A stretch of 64,000 nucleotides of DNA from a virus. The stretch covers positions 1 through 64,000 of IMG/VR virus record IMGVR_UViG_3300032265_002113, one strand, 5' to 3'. A program made the translations under genes and the position numbers. The notes beneath the pieces were generated by a model. The model had not been told where the DNA came from. It saw only the letters and a program-made list of their open reading frames with translations, and ran no database searches. Of this stretch, positions 51,201 through 59,182 are shown piece after piece. How positions within the stretch are numbered: the stretch's first letter is position 1; every line of letters starts with the position of its first letter.

Positions 51201-54200
51201 ATGCAACAATTCAAGGTAACTTGACTGTATTAGGTACTACTACAACAACCAATACTGAATCTTTTACTGTAAAAGATACTTTGATATTATTGGGTTTAGG
51301 AAATTATTACTCAGATGCATTAGATATTGGTTTTGCTGCACATTATAATAATGGAACAAACGCACACACAGGTTTTTTTCGAGATTCAGATACAAAAGAA
51401 TGGAATATATTTGAAGGTTATACACCAGAAGTATCACCTAATAACAATATTATAATTACGGATCCTTCTTATAGAAATGCAAATCTTATAGCAAATACTG
51501 TAAAAGCAAATGTCATAGCCAACACAATATATGTTAGTGGATATAATGTATTCACATACATCACAAATGCATACACACAGGCAAATGCAGCTTACATAAG
51601 TCAGAACACGACTGGTTCATATGCCAACTCAGCCTACTATACGGCGAATTCGGCACAACTATATGCTAATGGTGCCTTTATACAGGCAAATGCAGCTTAT
51701 GGTTCTCAGAATGTAACCGGCACTTATGCTAACTCTGCTTACTTTACTGCAAACTCAGCTCAGTTATATGCCAATGGAGCTTTCGTACAATCAAACGCCG
51801 GATTTAATGTTGCAAACTCAGCATCGTTATATGCCAATGGTGCATTCGTACAAGCTAATGCGGCTTATGGTAGTCAGAATGTAACAGGCACTTACGCCAA
51901 TTCTGCATACCTGGCAGCCAATGGCGCGAATGCAAATGCTATTACTACTGGCATCTATGCTAACTCCGCATATGCACAAGCTAATGGTGCAAGTCTATAT
52001 GCTAACGGTGCCTTCGTACAAGCTAATGCAGCTTATGGTAGTCAAAACGTAACTGGTACCTATGCCAATTCAGCTTACTTAGCAGCTAATGGTGCCAACG
52101 CTAATGCAATAACAACAGGTACATATGCCAATTCAGCATATGCTCAAGCTAATGGTGCAAGTCTATATGCTAATGGTGCCTTTACTCAAGCAAATGCCGT
52201 TTTTATATTTGCTAACTCAGTATTCACTACACACAATACCAGTATTACGGCGGCATTCACCCAAGCAAATTCAGCTTATGCATCACAAAATGTAACTGGT
52301 ACATATGCCAATTCGGCATATTTGGCTGCTAACAATGCCAATGCAAATGCAATAACAACAGGTACATATGCCAATTCAGCTTATTTGGCAGCCAATGGTG
52401 CAAATGCCAACGCAATAACATCTGGTGCATATGCTAACTCGGCATACCTAGCAGCTAATAATGCAAATGCTAATGCAATAACAACAGGCACATATGCAAA
52501 TTCAGCTTACTTAGCGGCCAATGGTGCGAATGCAAATGCTATTACTACTGGCACATATGCCAATTCAGCATATGCACAAGCCAATAGCGCAAGTCTATAT
52601 GCTAATGGTGCATTCGTACAAGCTAATGCGGCTTATGGTTCTCAAAACGTAACTGGTACCTATGCCAACTCTGCATATTTGGCGGCGAATAATGCCAATG
52701 CTAATGCAATAACATCTGGTGTTTATGCTAATTCGGCATATGCACAAGCAAATGGTGCTTCGATATATGCTAATGGCGCCTTTGTACAAGCTAATGCAGC
52801 TTATGCGTCACAAAATGTAACCGGTACATATGCAAATTCAGCTTACTTAGCGGCCAATGGTGCGAATGCAAATGCAATAACAACAGGTACATACGCTAAT
52901 TCAGCTTACTTAGCTGCCAACAATGCCAACGCTAACGCAATAACAACAGGTACATATGCTAATGGTGCCTTCGTTCAGGCTAATGCCGTTTTCATATTTG
53001 CTAACTCGGTATTCACTACACACAATACAAGTATTTCAGCAGCATTTACTCAAGCAAATTCAGCTTATGGTTCTCAGAACGTAACTGGCACTTATGCCAA
53101 CTCTGCTTACTTAGCAGCTAATGGTGCCAACGCAAATGCTATTACTACTGGAACTTACGCTAACTCGGCATACTATACGGCCAATTCAGCACAACTATAT
53201 GCTAATGGTGCATTCGTACAAGCTAATGCGGCTTATGGTTCTCAAAACGTAACAGGCACATACGCTAACTCAGCTTATTTGGCAGCCAATGGTGCCAATG
53301 CAAATGCAATAACAACTGGCACCTATGCTAACTCTGCATATCTAGCAGCTAATAATGCAAATGCTAATGCGATAACATCTGGTGCGTATGCTAATTCCGC
53401 ATTTACTCAAGCTAATGCAGTTTATATATTTGCTAACTCGGTATTCACTACACACAATACTAGTATTTCAGCTGCGTTCACGCAAGCAAACTCAGCTTAT
53501 GGTTCTCAAAATACTACAGGAATTTACGCCAATGCCGCATATGTAGCCGCTAACTCAGCAGGTGTATATGCAAATGGTGCTCTAGTACAGGCCAACGGTG
53601 CTTTCAGTTCTCAGAACGTAACTGGAATTTATGCTAATGCAGCTTATTACACCGCAAATTCAGCACAACTTTATGCCAATGGTGCTTTTGTACAAGCAAA
53701 TGCGGCTTACACTGGTCAAAACGTAACTGGAACTTATGCTAACTCCGCATACTACACCGCGAATTCAGCACAACTTTATGCTAACGGAGCTTTTGTACAA
53801 GCAAATGCGGCATTCAATACTCAAAATGTATCTGGTTCATACGCTAACTCGGCATACCTAGCAGCTAATAATGCAAATGCAAATGCGATAACATCTGGTG
53901 CTTATGCCAATTCCGCATTTACTCAAGCTAATTCTGCTTTTTCATCTTCTAACGGAATTAATTTAACACAGAATACCAGTATTACGGCGGCATTCACTCA
54001 AGCTAATTCTGCTTACGGTTCACAAAACACAACAGGCATTTATGCGAATGCGGCATTTATTCAAGCAAATGCGGCTTATGCGGTTGCTAATGTTGCGGCT
54101 ACTCCATTAGTTCTTATTAACAGCACATATATAACCAGTAATGTAACAATTGCAGCAAATACAAATGGACTCTCTGTTGGACCTTTAGCGATTGCTAATA

Positions 54201-54247
54201 GTTACTATGTCAATGTCGCAAGCGGCCAGCGTTGGATAATTTTATAA
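48287..54247 (+). CDS. Giant heptad-repeat tail fibre (1986 aa)
   Basis: Nearly the whole chain is built of 7-residue units of the form x-A-N-x-A-x-x (for example YANSAYL, QANAAYG, SQNVTGT, YANGAFV), with Ala at the two core positions three and four apart, as in an Ala-cored coiled coil. Seven 4-residue insertions (context HNTSIxAAFxQAN) change the phase. About halfway (nt 51150-51560) lies a globular fibre domain, LPLAGGTITGNLTIVQDATIQGNLTVLG...DTLILLGLGNYYSDALDIGF, the same type as in the 44420 fibre. The C-terminus NGLSVGPLAIANSYYVNVASGQRWIIL is a fibre tip. As one helix the repeat part would measure over 250 nm, far longer than the T4 long fibre. Confidence 0.8.
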   Translation: MKTNYTNLGNQENKEVRVAGSYANNAYVQANSAYDSQNSSGLYANTAFIKANSAYDSQNTTGIYANAAFLQANAAYIHGNSGHSQANSAALYANGAFIQANAAYISQNTTGIYANSSFTKANSAYDSQNVTGTYANSAYYTANSAQLYANGAFVQSNAAYYTANSAQLYANGAFAQSNASYYTSNSAQLYANGAFIQANAAFNSQNVTGTYANSAYYTSNSAQLYANGAFIQANASYNSQNVTGTYANSAYYTANSAGVYANGALVQANGAYNSQNTTGIYANSAYAQANSASLYANGAFVQANAAYGSQNVTGTYANSAYLAANNANSNAITSGAYANSAFLQANAAFIFANSISSTHNTAIAAAFAQANAAYASQNVTGTYANSAYYTANSAQLYANGAFIQANASYNSQNVTGTYANSAYFTANSAQLYANGAFIQANAAYGSQNVTGTYANSAYLAANNANANAITSGAYANGAFVQANAVFIFANSVIASHNASIAAAFSQANAAYTSQNVTGTYANSSYYTANSAQLYANGAFTQANAAYGSQNVTGTYANSAYLAANNANANAITTGTYANGAFVQANASFNIANSASLYANGAFVQANAAYASQNVTGTYANSAYLAANGANANAITTGTYANSAYYTANSAQLYANGAFTQANASYGSQNVTGTYANSAYLAANGANANAITTGTYANSAYLAANNANANAITSGVYANGAFVQANAVFIFANSVFNTQNTSIAAAFIQANSAYSSQNVTGTYANSAYLAANNANANAITTGTYANSAYAQANGASLYANGAFVQANSAYGSQNVTGTYANSAYLAANGANANAITTGTYANSAYYTANSAQLYANGAFTQANAAYNSQNVTGSYANSAYLAANGANANAITTGTYANSAYYTANSAQLYANGAFVQANAAYVSQNVTGTYANTALSFANSAGSYANSAFLKANNALPLAGGTITGNLTIVQDATIQGNLTVLGTTTTTNTESFTVKDTLILLGLGNYYSDALDIGFAAHYNNGTNAHTGFFRDSDTKEWNIFEGYTPEVSPNNNIIITDPSYRNANLIANTVKANVIANTIYVSGYNVFTYITNAYTQANAAYISQNTTGSYANSAYYTANSAQLYANGAFIQANAAYGSQNVTGTYANSAYFTANSAQLYANGAFVQSNAGFNVANSASLYANGAFVQANAAYGSQNVTGTYANSAYLAANGANANAITTGIYANSAYAQANGASLYANGAFVQANAAYGSQNVTGTYANSAYLAANGANANAITTGTYANSAYAQANGASLYANGAFTQANAVFIFANSVFTTHNTSITAAFTQANSAYASQNVTGTYANSAYLAANNANANAITTGTYANSAYLAANGANANAITSGAYANSAYLAANNANANAITTGTYANSAYLAANGANANAITTGTYANSAYAQANSASLYANGAFVQANAAYGSQNVTGTYANSAYLAANNANANAITSGVYANSAYAQANGASIYANGAFVQANAAYASQNVTGTYANSAYLAANGANANAITTGTYANSAYLAANNANANAITTGTYANGAFVQANAVFIFANSVFTTHNTSISAAFTQANSAYGSQNVTGTYANSAYLAANGANANAITTGTYANSAYYTANSAQLYANGAFVQANAAYGSQNVTGTYANSAYLAANGANANAITTGTYANSAYLAANNANANAITSGAYANSAFTQANAVYIFANSVFTTHNTSISAAFTQANSAYGSQNTTGIYANAAYVAANSAGVYANGALVQANGAFSSQNVTGIYANAAYYTANSAQLYANGAFVQANAAYTGQNVTGTYANSAYYTANSAQLYANGAFVQANAAFNTQNVSGSYANSAYLAANNANANAITSGAYANSAFTQANSAFSSSNGINLTQNTSITAAFTQANSAYGSQNTTGIYANAAFIQANAAYAVANVAATPLVLINSTYITSNVTIAANTNGLSVGPLAIANSYYVNVASGQRWIIL
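48947..49032 (+). repeat. 86-bp exact direct repeat, copy 1 (copy 2 at 49463-49548)
   Basis: The 86 bases at 48947-49032 recur exactly at 49463-49548, 516 bases on. Given the free codon variation elsewhere in the array, exact identity over 86 bases indicates a recent duplication or gene conversion. The spacing is 172 codons, that is 24 heptads plus one 4-residue stutter. Confidence 0.85.
49939..50028 (+). repeat. 90-bp exact direct repeat, copy 1 (copy 2 at 52882-52971)
   Basis: The 90 bases at 49939-50028 recur exactly at 52882-52971, on either side of the globular domain. A third pair, 65 bases at 49532-49596 and 51719-51783, also crosses it. These long-range copies suggest that the two arms of the fibre exchange sequence. 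Confidence 0.85.
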
Positions 54248-54256
54248 AAATAAAAA

Positions 54257-56398
54257 ATGAGCACAATATCAACAGGAACATTACTCACAACAGCATTCGT
54301 AGTAAAGTCAGATTTATCTGGTACTTTACAGATACAAACTGGTGCCAGTTCAGCTAATGCAGTCTATATCGATTCAAGTCAGAACGTGGGTGTTGGTAAT
54401 ATTTCTCCGAGCGCAAAGCTAGATGTAACTGGCAATATATTGCTTTCTGCTTCAAACCCCTTACTTCGGTTTAACGCAGGTGGCCCGCAGCTTTATGTTA
54501 CGGTAGGCAACACACTACAGTTTTCAATGAATGGTGGCGGAAGTGAGGCCATGCGTATTGACAGCAACGGCAATTTAGGTATTGGTACTTCTTCACCATC
54601 AGTGAGGCTAGATGTTCAAGATACAGCCGCAATTGCAAGAGTTACCTCAACTACAGGAACAAACGCAGTAAGGTATCAAGTAATAAATACTGGAGGAACA
54701 TCACAATTTGGTAGAGAATCAAGTGGTGGTGGAACAATACTATCCGGTGCAGATGGTTATTCAACTGTACTAACAGGTGCGGGCGCATATCCAATGGTGT
54801 TTGGCACAAACTCCGCAGAGCGTATGCGTATTGATTCTAGCGGCAACGTGGGGATTGGTGTTACACCTAGTGCTTGGCTGTCAACTGTAAAGGCAATTCA
54901 ATTAAGTAATAGAGCTTCCATTTATACAGATTCAAGTGGAAACACTATTGTTGGTAACAATTCGTTTGTTAATAGCAGTAGTCAAGACACTTATTTACAA
55001 ACAGCACAAGCATCAGCTTATTTGCAAGGTGCTGGTCAACATAAATGGTACAACGCCCCATCAGGCACAGCAGGAAACGCAATAACATTCACCCAAGCAA
55101 TGACACTGGATGCGTCTGGTAATTTGGGGATTGGTACTACTTCGCCTGTAACCAACTTGACTATTTCTAGTGCATCCGCTGCAACAGGTGGTGATGGCAC
55201 TCAATACGTCCAAGCTATATATACAGGCACAGGAACTACTAACGCAGGATACACCACCAAAAACTATTACGGCACTTCCCAGTTTTTCCAATGGAACAAC
55301 AACGGCACGCGCCTAGGCAACCGCATTATTACAAATAGTGGAAGTGGTGCTTTAGTATTTACCTATGGCAATGATTCCGAGGGTATGCGTATTGATTCTA
55401 GCGGCAACGTGGGGATTGGGACTAGTTCGCCTATTGGAAAACTTGATATTAGTGCTGGCTCGTCAAACACAGCTTTTGCAGTTACATCAAATTCAAACGG
55501 TAGTTTGCCATCTGCAACGCCATCGGGTTTAGTTATTGGCCAAAACTACGGAGGTGGTTCTGCTGGTTCCGCTGAAATAGATTTTATTTTTAACTCATCA
55601 ACGTATGTTGGTGACAACGGCGGATTTAGGTTTTACCAAAGAACAGGCGCGTCTACTGTGAATGAAATGATGCGTATGACGCAAAATGCGTTGTATATGT
55701 ATACCGGCGGCACAGAACGTATGCGTATTGATTCTAGTGGCAATGTGGGAATTGGTACAGGTTCGCCAATACGGAAGTTGACCGTTTCTACTGCCGGTTC
55801 CTGTGAATTCGTATTGCAAGATAGTTCACAAGGAACAGATTCTAAAAATTGGCGCATTTTTAACACTGGCGCACAAATGTATCTTGGTACACTAAATGAT
55901 GCTGGATCAGCGGGTACTGATGTAATGATTATGGATCGAACTGGCCGTGTTAGAATGCCAAATCAACCATATTTACACGCAACAGTCAATTCTGGCGTGG
56001 CTGGACCTAATTTTTCAGTTCATAATACTGTTACTATACCATACAATTCTATTATTACAAACACTGGAAATTATTTTAATACGTCAACGTATACGTTTAC
56101 TTGTCCGGTAGCAGGAGTATATCTTGTATATGCTTCAATTCAAATTGGTAGTATGCAAGGAACAAGTGGTGTTGGACCAAATTTCCAAATTGTTAGGAAT
56201 GGTACTGTTATAACAGGGACATATAATTTCATACTAACGGGTACAGGATATCAAAAAGAAGAAGGCACTGCATATGTAAAATGTGCTGCTAATGATACAT
56301 TATATGTAAATTATTATACTGGTAGTGCCATGACTGGTGGTGGCGCTGAATTTAATGGTGATGTAAGAAATGCTTTATGTATTGCATTTATAGGATAA
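54257..56398 (+). CDS. Tail fibre / adhesin with GIGT repeats
   Basis: 713 residues. Docking-type N-terminus (TLLTTAFVVKSDLSGTLQIQTGASSANAVYIDSSQNVGVGNISPSAKLDV), then repeated units of the form AMRIDSSGNVGIGTSSP-xKLDV that build a long beta fibre, and a C-terminal jelly-roll like tip (NSGVAGPNFSVHNTVTIPYNSIITNTGNYFNTSTYTFTCPVAGVYLVYASIQIG), which resembles C1q/TNF-type head domains. Likely a receptor-binding fibre. No clear ribosome site is seen before ATG 54257, unlike its neighbours. Confidence 0.8.
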   Translation: MSTISTGTLLTTAFVVKSDLSGTLQIQTGASSANAVYIDSSQNVGVGNISPSAKLDVTGNILLSASNPLLRFNAGGPQLYVTVGNTLQFSMNGGGSEAMRIDSNGNLGIGTSSPSVRLDVQDTAAIARVTSTTGTNAVRYQVINTGGTSQFGRESSGGGTILSGADGYSTVLTGAGAYPMVFGTNSAERMRIDSSGNVGIGVTPSAWLSTVKAIQLSNRASIYTDSSGNTIVGNNSFVNSSSQDTYLQTAQASAYLQGAGQHKWYNAPSGTAGNAITFTQAMTLDASGNLGIGTTSPVTNLTISSASAATGGDGTQYVQAIYTGTGTTNAGYTTKNYYGTSQFFQWNNNGTRLGNRIITNSGSGALVFTYGNDSEGMRIDSSGNVGIGTSSPIGKLDISAGSSNTAFAVTSNSNGSLPSATPSGLVIGQNYGGGSAGSAEIDFIFNSSTYVGDNGGFRFYQRTGASTVNEMMRMTQNALYMYTGGTERMRIDSSGNVGIGTGSPIRKLTVSTAGSCEFVLQDSSQGTDSKNWRIFNTGAQMYLGTLNDAGSAGTDVMIMDRTGRVRMPNQPYLHATVNSGVAGPNFSVHNTVTIPYNSIITNTGNYFNTSTYTFTCPVAGVYLVYASIQIGSMQGTSGVGPNFQIVRNGTVITGTYNFILTGTGYQKEEGTAYVKCAANDTLYVNYYTGSAMTGGGAEFNGDVRNALCIAFIG

Positions 56399-56411
56399 TT
56401 AAGGAGTAAAA

Positions 56412-56675
56412 ATGTCAAAAATTTATACAGTTACACTAAGTGATGCTGAAGACAAGGCACTTGGTTTTGTTTCAGTTTCACAAGATGATTGGATTCAAAA
56501 TGCAGTCCATGAAAGGTGCCGTGTTGCTATTGAAGAAATTATAGCCGCAGAGGTGCAAAGATTATTAGCAGCCGGGCAATCAATTACAGGCACAAAAGAT
56601 GATATTGTTTTAGCTGCACCAATTAAATCTGCTTATGAAGTTCATCAAGAATTTTTAGCTAGTCTAGCAAAATAA
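56412..56675 (+). CDS. Small fibre-associated protein
   Basis: 87 residues: IYTVTLSDAEDKALGFVSVSQDDWIQNAVHERCRVAIEEIIAAEVQRLLAAGQSITGTKDDIVLAAPIKSAYEVHQEFLASLAK. Helical and acidic, with the WIQNAVHERCRVAIEEI segment common in small phage proteins encoded after fibres. Strong TTAAGGAG ribosome site. Likely a fibre assembly helper for the gene before it; no enzyme motif. Confidence 0.6.
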   Translation: MSKIYTVTLSDAEDKALGFVSVSQDDWIQNAVHERCRVAIEEIIAAEVQRLLAAGQSITGTKDDIVLAAPIKSAYEVHQEFLASLAK

Positions 56676-56684
56676 TTATAAATT

Positions 56685-57299
56685 ATGCCATTATTTCTTA
56701 ACGGTACAGATAATAGCGCAACAACTCCAGCAGTACAAGGTGGAACTGGTGGTACAACCACCGGTGTCTACTATCCTGCAATAAATCAAATAGCTATATC
56801 TACCAATGGCACACAAGCTTTATTAATAGATTCAAGTCAAAATTCTACTTTTACTTCTAATGGTGCTGTAACTTTAACTAGAGGAACTACAGCACAACAA
56901 CCAGCAAGTCCTGTCGTAGGTATGTTGAGATACAATACCTCAACTAATCAGTTTGAAGGTTATAGTGGTGCATCTCCTGCATGGGCTTCTGTTGGTGGTG
57001 CAGCAATCAGCAATGACACCGCAAATACTAGTTTTGCTTATCCATTGTTTGCATCAGCTACAAGTGGAACTGCATTGACTGTATACACAAGCAATGCTAA
57101 ACTACTTTATAAACCTTCTACAGGTGACTTGCAATCATCACAAGTCACAGCAAATAATGGCATCTTTTTAACTTCTGCAATCATTAGTAACAATTACACA
57201 ATTCAAACAGGATACAATGCTCACAGCGTAGGTCCAGTTACTATGGCAAACGGTGTCACAGTTACAATTTCTAGCGGACAACGCTGGCTTGTGTTTTAA
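56685..57299 (+). CDS. Short tail fibre with trimeric tip
   Basis: 204 residues. N-terminus FLNGTDNSATTPAVQGGTGGTTTGVYYPAINQIAISTNGTQALLIDSSQNSTF, middle AQQPASPVVGMLRYNTSTNQFEGYSGASPAWASVGG (a standard phage fibre phrase), C-terminus NYTIQTGYNAHSVGPVTMANGVTVTISSGQRWLVF, the same tip type as at the end of the giant fibre. The first residues match those of the partial gene at 63954, so this type occurs twice in the array. Confidence 0.75.
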   Translation: MPLFLNGTDNSATTPAVQGGTGGTTTGVYYPAINQIAISTNGTQALLIDSSQNSTFTSNGAVTLTRGTTAQQPASPVVGMLRYNTSTNQFEGYSGASPAWASVGGAAISNDTANTSFAYPLFASATSGTALTVYTSNAKLLYKPSTGDLQSSQVTANNGIFLTSAIISNNYTIQTGYNAHSVGPVTMANGVTVTISSGQRWLVF

Positions 57300-57308
57300 G
57301 GATAAGTT

Positions 57309-59135
57309 ATGGCATCTACAATTTCAGCAGGAACAACTAGCGCTACGGCAATGGTATATACAGCAGACACATCTGGTGTCTTGCAGTTAGCTAGTAACAA
57401 TGGCACTACAGCAATTACTGTAGACACAAGCCAGAACGTGGGTATTGGTACTACTGGGCCTTTATCTACTCAATCTAACCGCATTTATCTGTCACTAAAA
57501 GGCACAGGAACTGCCGCAGGAACAGGGCTAGGGGTTTTACAGTTTCAAACCAATGCTGCTGGTTCTACAGGACCAAATATGGGAAATATCGAGTGGGATT
57601 TGCCTGACAATTCGGGGTCAACGTCTCTAAGATGTTCTTACATAAGCAGTTCAGTGGAAGGGTCAACCGCAAACAATCGTGGTTCTAACATGTCATTTGC
57701 CACCAAGCCAGATGGTGTCAGTAGTGCAGGCGCCGAGGCAATGCGTATTGACTCAAGCCAGAATGTTGGTATTGGCACTACTTCACCTAACGGCATTAGA
57801 CTTAATGTTGATAGCGCTGCTTTAAACACATCTACTGCTTATATTAAAAACAATGGCGCTTTACCCGACAACAATGACAACTCTGCTTTGTATGTTAATC
57901 ATGCTGGCACTGCTGGAACAGGATTCCGTGTTCGCACAGACCAAGCATTAACAGGCACAAACTTTGCTCACATATTAATCAACAACGCCAGCGCAAGCAT
58001 TAACGGACTGCAAGTATCGCAGTATGGAACTGGATGGATTGCCAATTTTGATAAAAGCGGAACATCTGCTTTCTTTATTGGCAATAACAGCAAAGTTGGA
58101 ATTGGCACTACTTCGCCAGGCGCAAACCTTGAGGTGAAAGGCGCATCCGGTCAAAATATTTATGTGTCCTACACGAGCGGTTCGCAACTGCGTTTGAAAT
58201 CGGATTCAGGTGATTCTGGTGTTGGCACTACTGGCTCGACGCCATTGTTGTTTTTGATAAACAACGGAGAAGTTGGGCGTTTTGACACTAGTGGCAATTT
58301 GGGAATTGGTACTTCCGCTTTGTCCGGGTACAAGTTGTGCGTTGGGAACACATCTTCGGTGACCACACTAAACGGCGTTGGTTTGACTTTATTTACCTCT
58401 GGTAGCCTAACATCTAATATTGGCGGCGTATTGAACTTTAGACCGGGTCTTGGTCAAACTGCCAGCGACATTTTTAACTTGTCCATCTGTGCGTATGACC
58501 ATAGCGGTGATACAAATACGGATGGATTAAGCATAAACGGCTATGACGGTATTTCTTTTTGTACAGGTAGTAATGCTCGAAACGAGCGTATGCGCATTTC
58601 TGGAAATGGCGATATAGTTATAATGAATGCCCTAACAGGCGGAACAGGAGCACTTTTTGTCGGCAGACAAACAACCATTGCAAACGGCAGAATTGAGGCA
58701 ACTGGCAATGACAATATAATGGTTACTAATCAAACTGATACTGGATCTGGCGCAAAAAATATTCTTTACATTCTGAGAAATACTAATTACGTTGGCGGCA
58801 TCACTTGTACTAATACAACTACTTCTTTTCCAACATCATCTGACTACCGCCTAAAGCAAGACATTGCGCCGATGACTGGCGCATTGAACAAAGTTGCCGC
58901 GCTGAAGCCTGTTACCTACAGGTGGAAGTTGGATGGTTCTGATGGTGAAGGCTTTATTGCCCATGAATTGGCGGAGGTATGCCCCCATGCTGTGACAGGT
59001 GCGAAAGACGCTGTAGATGAAGATGGCAATCCCAAGTACCAAGGCATTGATGTATCGTTCCTCGTTGCTACCCTTACCGCAGCAATCCAAGAACTCAAGG
59101 CAGAATTTGATGCCTACAAAGCATCTCATCCGTAA
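57309..59135 (+). CDS. Tail fibre with GIGT repeats and S74 chaperone
   Basis: 608 residues. Docking N-terminus (ISAGTTSATAMVYTADTSGVLQLASNNGTTAITVDTSQNVGIGTTGP), several GIGT units, and a C-terminal S74 domain SDYRLKQDIAPMTGALNKVAALKPVTYRWKLDG...GFIAHELAEVCPHAVTG (catalytic Ser511-Asp512), ending in a coiled-coil helix. The S74 domain releases itself after trimerisation. The DNA is visibly richer in G+C than the baseplate genes. TAAGGATAAG precedes the ATG. Confidence 0.85.
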   Translation: MASTISAGTTSATAMVYTADTSGVLQLASNNGTTAITVDTSQNVGIGTTGPLSTQSNRIYLSLKGTGTAAGTGLGVLQFQTNAAGSTGPNMGNIEWDLPDNSGSTSLRCSYISSSVEGSTANNRGSNMSFATKPDGVSSAGAEAMRIDSSQNVGIGTTSPNGIRLNVDSAALNTSTAYIKNNGALPDNNDNSALYVNHAGTAGTGFRVRTDQALTGTNFAHILINNASASINGLQVSQYGTGWIANFDKSGTSAFFIGNNSKVGIGTTSPGANLEVKGASGQNIYVSYTSGSQLRLKSDSGDSGVGTTGSTPLLFLINNGEVGRFDTSGNLGIGTSALSGYKLCVGNTSSVTTLNGVGLTLFTSGSLTSNIGGVLNFRPGLGQTASDIFNLSICAYDHSGDTNTDGLSINGYDGISFCTGSNARNERMRISGNGDIVIMNALTGGTGALFVGRQTTIANGRIEATGNDNIMVTNQTDTGSGAKNILYILRNTNYVGGITCTNTTTSFPTSSDYRLKQDIAPMTGALNKVAALKPVTYRWKLDGSDGEGFIAHELAEVCPHAVTGAKDAVDEDGNPKYQGIDVSFLVATLTAAIQELKAEFDAYKASHP

Positions 59136-59182
59136 TCATCATGGCCAAAATGAATCTAAATAGTCCCAAAGGAATATAATTA

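Larger units (their letters stand above)
48340..54080 (+). repeat. 21-bp coding repeat array (xANxAxx heptads)
   Basis: Hundreds of degenerate 21-base units encode the heptads. Protein repeats are nearly identical while codons vary freely (GCT/GCA/GCC/GCG for Ala, AAT/AAC for Asn), so selection acts on the protein. The globular domain at about 51150-51560 interrupts the array. Units belong to a few types, chiefly YANSAYx, xANSAQL, YANGAFx, QANAAYx, SQNVTGT, AANxANA and NAITTGT, that follow each other in a fixed grammar. Confidence 0.9.

Noticed and set aside
48287-54247. CRISPR-like or satellite repeat array
   Set aside because: The repeat length is 21 bases with no unique spacers, and the whole stretch is one open frame with codon-level variation, so it is a coding repeat.
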